From positions 17,874,900 through 17,938,899 of the forward strand of contig OY747709.1 in assembly GCA_963556495.2 (NCBI GenBank): a DNA stretch of 64,000 nt, in the 5' to 3' direction. Below are positions 34,661 to 45,429 of the stretch, in pieces. Within the stretch, counting starts at the first letter, position 1, and every line of letters starts with the position of its first letter. Position numbers and translations under genes: made by a program. The notes under the pieces are model-generated. The model searched no databases. It was given only the letters and a program-made list of their open reading frames with translations, and was not told the DNA's origin. The DNA comes from Valencia hispanica (lineage: Eukaryota; Chordata; Actinopteri; Cyprinodontiformes; Valenciidae).

Positions 34661-34786
34661 ATGGCAGCCGAATATAAATTACTTCCTGCTCCACAGGGAC
34701 GAAACTGGCGTACTTTAGATGCCCAAATGTTAATATACATTTCTAAATTATATTCTGTTTTAGTTGATAAGCCCGGTAAAAAATAA
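34661..34786 (+). CDS. Short leader ORF, possible detached Gag N-terminus
   Basis: A 41-codon ATG frame (starts MAAEYKLLPAPQGRNW, ends VLVDKPGKK) stops inside an A-rich run (AAAAAATAAAAAAAATAAAAA). It is in a different frame from gag, 160 bp upstream, and has more coding-like codon use than its surroundings. It could be the original Gag start separated by A-tract slippage or deletion, or a small leader peptide. Confidence 0.35.
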   Translation: MAAEYKLLPAPQGRNWRTLDAQMLIYISKLYSVLVDKPGKK

Positions 34787-34944
34787 AAAAAATAAAAACC
34801 AGTTACAGGGCCTTATGACGGCCAGGTGGGCTCATCATGGTGCCCGAGGGGATTATAAGAGAAGTCTCTCACAGAATGGGTTCTGGGGAGGAAAAGTGAC
34901 ATCTACTAAATTTAGTTAGCAACAAATTAGAAGACACCGATAAA

Positions 34945-36915
34945 TTGTTTTTGGCGTATAATGCTAAATTGATGGATGAGATGGAGCAGCACGAACACAG
35001 GTTAACTAAAGTTCAGCTACAGATAGATGGACTGCTGCAGAATCAGGAAAGATTAGCATCTGTGGTAAGGGGTCAAGCTACAGACCTTTCAAAAGGTCCC
35101 AGCCCCAGTCAACGTGATGAATGTACGACAGTTTTACAGGTAAAAAATATGCAGACGTTGGGAGACAAGGGGAGTGAAGGACCATTTAAGAATACCAGAT
35201 CTCAGGTGTCACTGGGGGCAAGTGGAGGCCCTGATTTAATGCTTCCTTTAGTGAGAGCATCAGATGGTTCAGTGATTTACAAACCATGGAAGATGGCTGA
35301 CATATCTGCCATCATTCTGCAACTCCCTGCTTTGACTGGTGGAGGAAACTGTTGGATAAATAAATTAAATCAGTTGACTTCAGGGCAAACCCTAGCGGTG
35401 GGAGATTGGAAAGCCATTATGGGTAGGATGTTGACATTGACAGATTATAATGAGATGATGCTCCAGTGTCAGCTAGCAGGTGTACTTGATGAAGTCCCAT
35501 TCACACATCATGCATATGAGCTCGCCGAGTGGGTCAGAAGAAAATATCCTACTCCGCCTGCGTCTAAAATTTTGAAATTTCCCTGGTCAACTGATGTTAC
35601 TCCTGCAGAACATATAGCAAAATGTAAAGATAAATGGGTTGCAGTTACTGGAGAACACCCTCGAGATCCGGGAAATAATCGGATTTGGTTTAGAGAAGCA
35701 GTTTTAGCAGGCATGCCAGAGTCTGTTGCTACATTAATGAAACGGAATCCTGATTCACACATTTATGATCAGCCTACATGGGAAAGACACGTAACAAATT
35801 ATTTACAAGATGTGCAAGATTCTGCGTTAAAGGACGCTGAGGAGAATAAGAAAATGGAGACTGCTTTGTTAAAACTACAGTTAAAAGAGGCTCAGAATAA
35901 ATTGACTGACTTGTATCAGTCTAAAAAGAAAGTGAAACAGATGGTGGCTGAAGCAGCACCTACTGTTGGATCAGGGACAGTGCTGCCTTGTTTTCCTGTG
36001 ATGTATGATGGAGCTGCGCCGAATCTGCCATTTACTGCTCCTTATAGGACATGGCAGCCTCGTGGCAGGTCACGTGGCGGGGCCAGGTTTGGGGATTTTA
36101 GAGGCATGGGGAGAGGGCAGCCGGGTGCTAACGGTTGTCACAGGTGTAGCTCCAATGAACACTGGGTGAGGGAGTGCCCACACCCACAAGGGGGCGCTAT
36201 ACCTCCCGGTCAGCCACCTCTACATATGGCTCCAATGACTCAACCATTGCCTGTTTCAGTGGGTGATCAAAGACTATCACATCCTTTTGTCATTGCTCAA
36301 ACCACGCCTGTCAATTTGTTAGGCAGAGATCTGCTTATCAAACTTGGTGCTACTATTCTATGTACCCCTGATGGACTTATGGTGACTTTTCCGAATGGAC
36401 GTACGCATTGCTGTGACACCATGAGTGGTCAATTTTTGCTGAAGGATGACACTTCACAAGTGGCTGATATTTTCTGGGCCAGATTGACTACGATGTCTGC
36501 ACATGAATCTTCTGCGGCTGAATTTCTGAGATGCTGGAAGCCTTGGCTGCTTGAACTCCAGCCTTTTGTTCCACCGCCTGACCCTTTCCATGTGACCTTC
36601 CTCTATGAGAGGGGCGATCCTACTTTATATCAGGAACAATTTGAAACAGAACTTGAAGGCCAAAGTTGGTCTGTGGCTTCGGGTCCATGCTTTGTGGGAA
36701 AGGAGGGTGTGGCACTGTTTGCTCATCTCACTTCAAAACAGCATAAATGGTATATGATGGAAGCTGAAGCGCTTCCACACATATCGCTTTTGTTGCATCC
36801 GAAACATCAAGCTAAAGATTTGGGGGGAATGGTTAAAAGGGGAGTTGAATTAAAGGATTGGGTTCACACCCACCTTCAGTCTCTTTTTCTCCTTCTACTC
36901 AGATGTACAAAATAG
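34945..36915 (+). pseudogene. gag: gag with nucleocapsid, protease remnant and pro-RT linker
   Basis: Open from 34900; the 656-codon frame as given begins at TTG and the first ATG is at 34972. Residues about 10-55 are a heptad-rich helical stretch (EMEQHEHRLTKVQLQIDGLL). Residues about 110-340 are the capsid-like region ending in a second charged helix. A CCHC zinc knuckle at 398-411 (CHRCSSNEHWVREC) marks nucleocapsid, which binds viral RNA. The frame then runs straight into the protease end (NLLGRDLLIKLGA, about 457-469), but the D-S/T-G-A active site that should precede it is absent. Beyond is a linker with H549-V-T and H612-I-S. The frame ends at a frameshift near 36870, where it would continue toward RT. 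Confidence 0.82.
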
Positions 36916-37673
36916 ACACGCAGCTCTCTGATACTACCATTCTGGAACATTTGCAGCTTTCTAGAAATCATGGCAGAGAAAAAACAGATCATCCTGATGC
37001 AGTGGAGGCCTTAAAGGTCGTGCCTGACTCTTTGCTATCCTCAATGCTGTCATTTCTGGGACTGACAAATTTTTCCAGACATTATGTGCCTAATTACACA
37101 AACCTTACCACACCACTCAGGGCTCTTGTAAATGCTCATGGTATGAAAAATCTGCATGCTAAATTAGAATGGGACATACCGGCTGAGGAGGCATATATTA
37201 AGTTGAAACAGGCTCTAGCACAAGCAGCTGATTTAGCCACTCCTGACTATACATGTCCATTTTTTCTTAACACATCAGAAACAGATGAGGTGGTTAATGG
37301 GATTTTGTTTCAGAAAAAAGGTGGTCAGAGATACATTCTTATGTATCTTAGCATAAAGCTGCAAGCTATTGAAATGAGACAGCCACCTTGCACGAGACAT
37401 GCAGCAGGAATTGCACACCTAGTGGAGAAAACTTCACACATTGTTAGGGGTTATCCACTTAATATTTTGACATTTCATGGAGTCATGGCATTGGTTAATT
37501 CTGAGACGTTTACTCTTTCTACTTTGCGTCAGCAGCGGATTAGCAGAGTTTTGGAAGCACCAAACATTATTTTTACGCATGAAGGAATAAACATGGCTGA
37601 CCAAATCACCGCCTCTGGGGAGCAGCATGACTGTGTCAGGCTGAATTCTGTTGTTCAAAAAAATACGTCCTGA
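36858..37673 (+). pseudogene. pol: pol: pro-RT linker joined to RT connection domain; RT core deleted
   Basis: This 271-codon frame picks up the linker one frame over (LSRNHGREKTDHPDAVEALK). It then jumps near 37040 to RT thumb/connection sequence (FLGLTNFSRHYVPNYTNLTTPL, quoted here only as a marker). It continues to the end of the connection (INMADQITASG). No palm motif and no YxDD box are present, so the polymerase core has been removed. The frame closes just after an A7 run (37657-37663), where RNase H continues in another frame. Non-functional as polymerase. Confidence 0.8.
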
Positions 37674-38046
37674 TTTACGGTCTGATCCTTTACCTACAGG
37701 TTTTGTGCTCTATACAGATGGGTGTTGTTTTAGAGATGGACAGGGCCAGTTAAAATCAGGTTTTGCAGTTGTTGAGCAGAATGGAGATTCACTACATACT
37801 GTCGTGTCAGGGAAGCTGGACGGCAAGCAGAGCGCACAGCGTGCTGAGATAAGGGCTCTTATTGAAGCATGCAAATGGAGAAGAGATAAAGACGTCACGA
37901 TTTACACTGATTCGAACTACGGGTTTTCTGTTATACATTATGAATTACCACAGTGGAAGAGAGCAGGTTTTGTTACTGCTACTGGGGTCACAGCAAGGCT
38001 GACACCGTTGACGCGTGGGGAAATAGGGCGTCATCGAGCGGTCTAA
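37651..38046 (+). pseudogene. pol: pol: RNase H, truncated and fused to an integrase remnant
   Basis: 131 codons, starting at TTG (no ATG). RNase H degrades the RNA strand during reverse transcription. Catalytic-type residues are D23 (LYTDG), E66 (QRAEIRAL) and D87 (IYTDSNYGF). After about residue 105 an internal deletion shifts the frame. At 38026-38030 the sequence jumps from the RNase H end to the bases around the integrase catalytic glutamate, using a shared AGGGC. Compared with copy A, 724 bp are missing. Confidence 0.82.
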
Positions 38047-39113
38047 TTCAACTTTAAATTTACAGCTGGCAGAGAACCACAGGTGTCATCGCACCCTGAC
38101 CCGGACCCTCGCAGTGATCATCAGCATCCGAAGGGCCTGGTCTCCTTTTTCCTTCCGACCCCTCTCCTGTCCCTCACGCTGCAGCAGCTCTCTGCTGACC
38201 TGGGAAAATCTCTTTGCAGCGGGTGGTGTCGGTTCTGACTAGGCGGTGTCGACTGCCGAAGCCAGGAGGCGGGGCCTGACCCACCCAGAAGATTGGTTGA
38301 AGTTGCTGTAATCATCCAGTGTAATCTATATGTGCAACAAAATTGGGCGAGATAAGCAATTTGGACTTGCTTTTCTCGAAGAGGGATTGTACCGAAGAGA
38401 AAAGATCGCAAGAAATCAAACACATTTCACAGCAGGTTTTGACCACCTCACAATCGGTGGGGGAAGCTATTGGAGGCGGTGCCTGTCTGTGCATTTGTGT
38501 TTATTGGGGGAAATGTTCAGTTAATGAAGTAACTGTCATTTCAGTGAGGGCGATCTGCAGAAAAGACAGTAACTTTGGGAAAATAAAGAGTCCACTGTAC
38601 TGAATCTTTTCATCACTCTGGTAGCCACCTGCTGCCAGAGAAATAAACAAGAGCGAAGACTAGAGAACAAAATAATAAAGACTGAGCACTTACTAATCAT
38701 TTTTCTTGTATTTTACAGGTTGTCTAACCGATTTTTATTTACAGGTGCAGATTGCTAGACACTGCCTAAGAGGGTGTCAAATAATTTTTAAGTAGTCTAT
38801 TTGTAAGATTTTCTTCTTTATATTCAGTATTTACGGTTTTATAAAACTTTTTTAAGTAATAAGATAAAACATTTTAAGGAGTGTTTAAAGTATAATCAGG
38901 TTGACTGACTATTAATTTTTGTTTTACTTATTCTTTTTTTTTCATTATGATGTGGTTTTTGTAGGATGTTTTTGGGGTTGGTGACAATTGCTAGAGTTTG
39001 CTTTTACTAAAAGAATATTGAGAATTAGGTTAAAACATAAAAAACAATAATAATAAATTTAAAAAAAATATTGCTTAAAGGTAAGGATAAAAAAAACAGA
39101 CACTCTTCTCATT
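38047..39113 (+). other. ERV-B Env-deleted region
   Basis: Homologous throughout to 778-1839 of copy A, with scattered substitutions and small indels. No Env surface subunit can be read. The AT-rich second half precedes the membrane-tail ORF. Confidence 0.65.
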
Positions 39114-39377
39114 TTGAATGATCAGGTTAGAAAGAGGGACAATTTGTTAAATAATATGTTTGGTAAAGGGAAGACTCTGGCAATGTCTATAATGGTTTCT
39201 TTAGCAGTATTTGTGTCAACTATGGTGTTATGTGGATGTTGTTGTATTCCTTGTATACGTTCTTTGCTCACAAAGTGTATTGAAAAAGCTGTTGGTGATA
39301 ATGTGCAAGGTCAATATCTGTTAATACCTCACATGGAGCCTGATGGGGAAGTACAGAGGAGTGGTCAATCTATTTGA
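39114..39377 (+). CDS. env: Env transmembrane-tail-like ORF (copy B)
   Basis: 87 codons from TTG, nearly identical to 1840-2103. It has a hydrophobic segment (LAMSIMVSLAVFVSTMVL), a cysteine cluster (CGCCCIPC) and a polar tail ending QSI before the stop. Differences between A and B are mostly single residues (for example K/W after MFGK, N/S, D/E), so the frame has stayed open in both. It would encode a membrane anchor with cytoplasmic tail but no ectodomain. Confidence 0.55.
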   Translation: MNDQVRKRDNLLNNMFGKGKTLAMSIMVSLAVFVSTMVLCGCCCIPCIRSLLTKCIEKAVGDNVQGQYLLIPHMEPDGEVQRSGQSI

Positions 39378-39387
39378 AAAATAGATT

Positions 39388-39397
39388 GAAAGAGGGA
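39388..39397 (+). other. Polypurine tract of ERV-B
   Basis: GAAAGAGGGA, two bases before the 3' LTR, as in copy A. Confidence 0.8.
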
Positions 39398-39399
39398 TT

Positions 39400-39957
39400 T
39401 GTTGTATTCTACTTTTTTGAGGCTATTTTTATTATGCAGTACATATGTTTTAATTATATCTTTTTTAAGCTTTAGAAGTAATAGGCCTGTTTATATTATT
39501 CAGGGTAGTAAAACATGACTCTGTTACCAGTATTTTATAGGGTTGAAGGTTTTAAGTAAACAAACTCTTGAGTAAAGATATGAATTGAAAGCAGGGAGGA
39601 TCAGCTATAACTCTAAGTCATGTTATAACCTAGTTCATGGTAAGGTCAAGAGACCTGGAGAAAATAAATGGCCTGTCAAGATGTAGAAGGAGGAGAGAGG
39701 AGTCATGTGATATGTTCTTTGTTCTTTTTGAAATAAATATGATACAGCCTTGTAAGAGAACGAGTCAGTCAGATCTTGTCTGGCTCCCATCTGCAGGTGC
39801 GTCTTATTTGTGGTTTGTGTGTGTTTTTGTTACTCTTTGTCTCTCAGCTTTGGGTCTTATTTTGAAACAGTTCCCGTTGGGGTTTTTGGAGTTCGGCGCC
39901 CCCACCTCTCTGAGCAGGAAGTGAGTTGCAGAGCACATTATGAGAAAAAAGCCGACA
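39400..39957 (+). repeat. 3' LTR of ERV-B
   Basis: 558 bp, TG...CA, one base different from the 5' LTR. Followed by TATT, matching the bases before the 5' LTR. Confidence 0.95.
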
Positions 39958-39970
39958 TATTGAACATTAA

Positions 39971-40817
39971 AGGTCCTATATCATGCTATTTTACAGGTTT
40001 CACCATCTGGGATAGGCATATAAATATGAGAAAATGTTACTGTTGGCATAATATAGTTTTCATTTTTCCTGAAATATAACTTATATGCTGGAGCTATTTT
40101 TTGACCTGGAAGTAACACGCTCGGTTTCACTAAACTCCTGCCTCCCCCCTGTGAGTGACGCCGATTTCATGACGTAGCCTTGAGCCCCGGCCTGGCTACA
40201 GCGAAGCAGCATGGGCAAGAGACAGGCCCCCAAAACTTTGTAAACAATAATGATGGGGGAGTGTAGTGTGGAGCCTTACCATCTCGACCCAGAGTCCAAC
40301 AGTGAAGTTGAAGTGCATGACGGTCACATTCAAACATGTTGTAGCTGGTTAGATGCGGGATTCCAGAGAGAAATTCCGGCAATTCCTGGCAATTGGGCTG
40401 TTCTTTTTGAATGTTGAATAAAGTCCAGTAATTCTTGTAGCCAAATGCGCAGTTTCGCCGAGCCATTTTAGAAAGTACAATACTATAAAAAAGGTGGCGT
40501 TTAGTGTCTTTCTTCGGTGTCTCACAGCTCGCACCTGTGAAAAAGGGGGCGTGTTTGTTTAATCTGCAGGGGCGGCGCGGACACATCGGGCGCTTCCTGG
40601 TTTGACGCAGTTACGTAAAACACGTCACTAGGTCATGAGTCAGATGTTTTTTAGGAGAGGGCGGTGCAGCTGCTTATAGTGCAGGATTCAGGAGGATTAC
40701 TGAGAAATGTGTGAATTAAGCCAAAAGCCAGTCTGGCGGGGGGGTTTTTAAATAAGAAAATTGCATTACAACATGGTTAAAAGCTCACAAAAGTGGATTT
40801 TGCATGATGTAGGACCT
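39971..40817. mobile_element. Kolobok/piggyBac-type non-autonomous element with TTAA TSD
   Basis: Ends AGGTCCTATATCATGC and GCATGATGTAGGACCT, inverted, each bordered by TTAA (39967-39970 and 40818-40821). 847 bp, no transposase; the 139-codon minus-strand frame at 40167-40586 shows no transposase motif. TIR style fits fish Kolobok non-autonomous elements better than piggyBac. It lies 13 bp from the ERV-B LTR. Confidence 0.85.
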
Positions 40818-41089
40818 TTAAGCTTTCTTTTAAATAGATTCTCACATATCTGTGCATCTGTTCATCACTGCTACTAAACATAGGTATCTTTGAGTCTTCT
40901 TCTTGCATAACAATTTCTAGCTGAAAAGTGTCAACCTGGTATGCTTTAGTATGGTCCATTCAGTGATCAGAAAAAAGGTCATTTTTTAAGTTTTCCATTT
41001 GTCACCTGTCAGGGCTGTTTAAGCTAAAAAGATTGTCAAACTCCCAATAAAAAGTAGATGTCTCAGTGCATTGTTATTTTCTGAAATGT

Positions 41090-41222
41090 ATTATTCAATT
41101 GTAAATAGCAGTCTATATAACTGGATTGACTGTATATTTATATATATCAACTGGATCTATTTTGTAAAGAGCCTTGAGATTACATTTGTTGTGAATCAGA
41201 GCTATATATTAACTGAATTGAT
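41090..41222 (+). mobile_element. LINE 3' tail fragment
   Basis: AAAGAGCCTTGAGATTACAT, TTTGTTGTGAAT and CTATATATTAACTGAATTGA match the common L2/Rex1-type 3' tail of fish LINEs. A weaker copy lies near 41745-41818. Confidence 0.5.
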
Positions 41223-43029
41223 GACAGTTTGTTTAAAACATGGTTTTAATTTGAGAAACCCAATTGCTAAAGTCAACCAACAGCAACAATGGATTTTTTC
41301 AACATTTCAAACAGGCTTGTCTGGGTAATGACACAATTAGACAGAAAATAAAAGTGATTAAGTTTATGATCCCATGGTTGGATACTTAGATTTACAGATA
41401 GTTAAAACAAAAACGTTATTTGTAAAAAAAAAAAAAAAAAAGATAAACTCATTCTTCATTTAGGGTGTAGATATTATGTATCTTGACTTTTCAGCAAGAT
41501 GTGAGGAGGTGAAAATAACAAATGTAGCATGGGGCTAATAGCCTCAAGCAAAGAAGAGAAGCATGCCTCTGAAGTTCACAGACATTCAACTTTACTATTT
41601 GAACTTGTTGGAGACAAATAAATATTACATAAATAAGTAAAGTATCATCATGAACTTGTCAGTAGGACATTAGAATGCTGAACTGACACAGGAAATGCCA
41701 GTGTTATTGATTTCCTAATTATTGAGCAAAAAACTCAAGCAAGACATTCTCCCTAAAGCACTTTTAATTACCCTGTTGCTGGAATGTACTATACAAATAA
41801 AATGTTGTGTTGTATTTTCAAATTTAACAATTACACTGTGATGTTGGATGGTTGGTCTGAAGGTAGCAGTAGCAATTTGCAGTAGCATTGGTATAAATGC
41901 AGTATTTTGTTATATTATTTATGTGAGACAAAAATCCACTGTGAATTAAAAGATGCTTGGAGGATCTTCTGAGAACGTTAAAAAGAACTGGAAAATAATG
42001 TTGGGTATCGATTTGTCAAAAAAAAGTTTGATTTTGATTAGAAAGACCCGCATAATCTGCCAATTCAAGATTTTCAATTTGAGTTTAATACACTGGAGTT
42101 GATGGAAGATTTGTACAATTTCCCCTAGCAAGACCCTGATAGCTACCAAATCCACAATCTTCTACTTGCACTATTCACCAGGGATACTCAAAAGTCATGT
42201 ATCTTGAGGAGTACAACAAGCTAACGGATAGCTAAATGTTTCAACATTTTACCCAATAGTCTTTTCCCCTTAAAGTAAGTAGAGTGTGCGGATGTGTACT
42301 CAAACTAGGCTTAGCCCAGTCTAGGAAACAGAAAAAAAGTTTCATGTAGAATCCATTTTGAATTGTGATGTCAAAATTAAGAGTTCGTTATTTACTGTGA
42401 TTCCTCTTTTTTAAACATAAAATTTTTCAATTGGCCGGAACAGTTTCTCTATAAAATCAAAAAAGTCACATTTTACCATGGAGGAAACCAGCTAACCGTA
42501 GCTGTGTCACATCCACATTACATACATTGGCGTTGCCGAGATGTGACTAAGTGTATTTGGACAAAATAATAGCTACAGATCCTTGATTTGACAACCTGGC
42601 TCCCAATTTTCCTTTCGGATAGCCTTCATCAATTTCTTTTTTTGTTTTGTGTTGCTGCTTAGGAAACAATAAGGAAGTAGGTTTGCTTTGCTCCTCTGAT
42701 GATTTGTATAACTGCTTCCTGAACATGATTATTTTCAGATTTTTTTTAAGATTTAACTGTGATTTCTTTATTTTATTATTTTAAAACTGGAACCACGTAA
42801 CAGGAATAAAGCAACAGCAAATACTATTTTGTCTCTTCCTCTTGTGCAGCAAAACATGGTTCTCTGACATCAGCTTCATGGTTTTCTACAGCCTGAGCGT
42901 AGAAAACTCAAACGAGAAACCTTAAATATATAGAAAGAGACTTATTACAGTTATATTGGCTGCTCAACACTTGATGATACAATGATACCATTCATGGTCA
43001 ATATGAATGGTACCTCAGCCGCTGACCTG
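41223..43029. other. Unassigned AT-rich DNA
   Basis: Apart from an A-tract at about 41425-41441 and a possible LINE-tail trace near 41760, I see nothing. Confidence 0.4.
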
Positions 43030-43741
43030 AACCTATGTTTCTCAACATTTGGTACAACTACCATTAGGGGCAATAGAACTGCCTTTAGTCATACTGTGCA
43101 GAAATTTTGCAAGGTAAATACTAACAAATTAAATGTGATGAAGTAATAATAGGCACCAAGAGTCACAAAGATGACCCCCCCAAGATTTGCTAGTGATATC
43201 CTGAGTGATCAACAAGACTAACTTCTATCAGCAATACAAGTTCATATAATAACATAACTGCCCTTCCAAATGGCACAGTGACATGTTCATTAAAGTAGGT
43301 TCTATAGAACTGTTTTTCAATGATTGAATTTAAATACACTTGTCAGTAGTGTAAATAATACTTTTATTGCAGCTATGAATTAGTTTTATACAACACATGC
43401 AAGTCAGCCATATTGGATTTTCACTTCAGTCTTGGTGAGAAGCATCCAACTTTCTCACTTGGAATTATGACATCAAAGAGCCATCCTGTTGGTAATTGGG
43501 TTTGTTTGTTTTTTGTTTTTTTTACTTGAAACGGCTAACTATCCTGTATTCTTCAACCTTTCAAAGAGTAATTTTACTTCTGGTTTTATTTGTCTTTTTT
43601 TATTGTGATGCAAACAGACAAACAAAAAAAATCAAAGCCCTGTTGAGCTACTGTTTTAAAATGTCTCTTAACATGGTGGCACATGGAGAGCTTTGTATTC
43701 ACTGAGATGCTACTTGTTTTTGAAAAGTTTGAGAACCACTG
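43030..43741. mobile_element. Possible hAT-type MITE
   Basis: The right end GTTTGAGAACCACTG is a classic hAT terminus. The left CCTATGTTTCTCAACATTTG is a mutated counterpart. The flanking 8-mers do not match, so the left boundary is weak. Confidence 0.35.
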
Positions 43742-45429
43742 AATCAAACTATCACTCTAACTCTTTAATCCTACTTTTAACAGATGCAGCTGTTTCCATT
43801 TATTTATGTAAATGGTTAAAAAAAATAGCAAAGTGTTTGGTTGTCAAAGAATATATAGCCCAATATATTTAAAGAAAGTTCTCTACAGAGTTCTTCCTCA
43901 TTAATAATTTCTCCTAGAATTAATACAAGCACCAAAATTAGGTTCAGAAACATACTGTAGAAAAGTACAGAACAGTACATTCTCTGTTTTTGTGTTTGTT
44001 TGTTTGTTGTTGTTTTTTATCTGGTTTAATGAGTTAAACTAAATTTATGGAAATAAAATTCTGGCACAAAATCTGAAAAGTGGCAGTAACTCTTGGAGTT
44101 TGCATGCTGTCCCCTTACAGTAATCTGTAAAGAATTTCTGTTAGTAAAGCTTCAGAACGAAAACAGCATTAGTATTGCGGTTGGCCAATTCCAATAAATA
44201 AAAACAAACACTGTTTACTCAAAGTAAAACCCGACAAACAGATTGGTGAAACTCATAAAACAATTGAATGAACTCTTTGTCAGCTAAAAAGACACTTGAT
44301 AATAAGTAAAGTATCAAGTAATTACGTTTTAGAAGAAATGAAAATACAGTTCTCCTTAATATTTTCAAGTGATCCAACATAATCCTTATTTTTTCATCCA
44401 CAAAGTTATGATAAAGCCTCGTTATGTGTTCAGCTGAACTAAACGGCAGCTTTGGCACCAGCGGTTCTGTCAGCATTTGAAAATCCCTCATTCCTCAATA
44501 TTAGCCGGCTGCATCTTTGATCGCAGGAATGACAGTTCCACAACAGTCACCTTCTTTTCTTAAACAAATGAGCATGGTCTCTTGCCTCCAGGGTCAAGTC
44601 CAGTTAAGTATTGTGCTGGATTCTGAAATAAAAACCTGAAGGTTAAGAAAACCAGCAATGCTAGTCTGCTTCAGTGTGATTAAAGCATTATGTCGTAATA
44701 TGATCATCATTCACATCACTACCACAGCACATGCATTTTACTGTAAGTATAATATAATATAGTATAATAGTATACAATAGCTCTTTCTCTTTAAGTAGGA
44801 AAGGCAGGAAATTACAATAAGCTGCCCATGCTGCCATCTCCTCCTGCCTGTTAAAAGAGCTTACAATAACTCAACAAAATATGCTGGTTCAGAGCAAATT
44901 TATACTGATGTAACAATTAAAGTGGGCACATTCAATATTCCTCATATTAAACGGAGTCATTTCTCAGTCGAACCGCAGCTCTACTGAACTGTGGCCTTTA
45001 AAAGTTTTGCTTCTTATAGCTACTCATAGTTTGGGCTAATAGACATTTTTACTGGAGGGGTTCAGATGAGAAACTGTTTTTTAGTTAGGGTTTTTTTTTT
45101 ATTACTTCATGTTTTCAGATCATATTTGTTTAAGAACTGACAATGTCAATTTTGCGTATATAGCAAATTTTAAAACAACAAATGTTTATAGCTAAGGTAA
45201 ACAAAGTTGTAAATTCAGTTAATGAGTTGCAGAACAATAAAACATAGATAAATCAATACATAAAAAAGAGACAAAACAGGAAATTACAAGCAAGCAAATA
45301 GAGCTCATGGTCAAATCAGGTTGTTTTAATTTGGCCATACTGGTGGGTTTTCAAATATGAATGACTTGGTTAAGGTCATTGTACAGATCCCAATCGGATG
45401 TAAGCTCTGAGTTTTACAAGGTTTTACAC
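43742..45429. other. Unassigned DNA
   Basis: A 90-codon minus-strand ORF (44491-44219) is unrecognised and probably chance. A short 44094-44117 block repeats part of the SINE at 48980. Confidence 0.4.

Larger units (their letters stand above)
32842..34944 (+). other. Long ERV-B leader
   Basis: About 2.1 kb separates the primer site from the main gag frame. It contains no long sense ORF. Visible structure: a perfect 8-bp stem with a 10-nt loop at 34092-34117 (GCCGGACT/AGTCCGGC), a further GCCGGACT at 34287, and a 41-codon ORF at 34661. Packaging, splice-donor or translation-control functions are plausible for a retroviral leader but not shown. Confidence 0.6.
32262..39957 (+). mobile_element. 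Endogenous retrovirus copy B, complete provirus with internal deletions
   Basis: Two 558-bp LTRs (32262-32819 and 39400-39957) differ at one base that I can find. The provirus is flanked by the 4-bp duplication TATT (32258-32261, 39958-39961). Between them lie a primer site matching tRNA-Ala, a 2.1-kb leader, gag with a CCHC knuckle, remnants of protease, an RT connection segment, RNase H, a tiny integrase remnant, an Env tail and a polypurine tract. Missing are the protease active site, the RT fingers/palm including YxDD, most of integrase and Env SU. It cannot replicate alone, yet its LTRs say it inserted recently. Class I (gamma/epsilon-like) features. Confidence 0.95.

Noticed and set aside
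44219..44491. 90-codon minus-strand ORF starting MRDFQMLTEPLVPKL
   Set aside because: No family recognised, no splice context or neighbours, and AT-rich DNA makes such lengths likely by chance.
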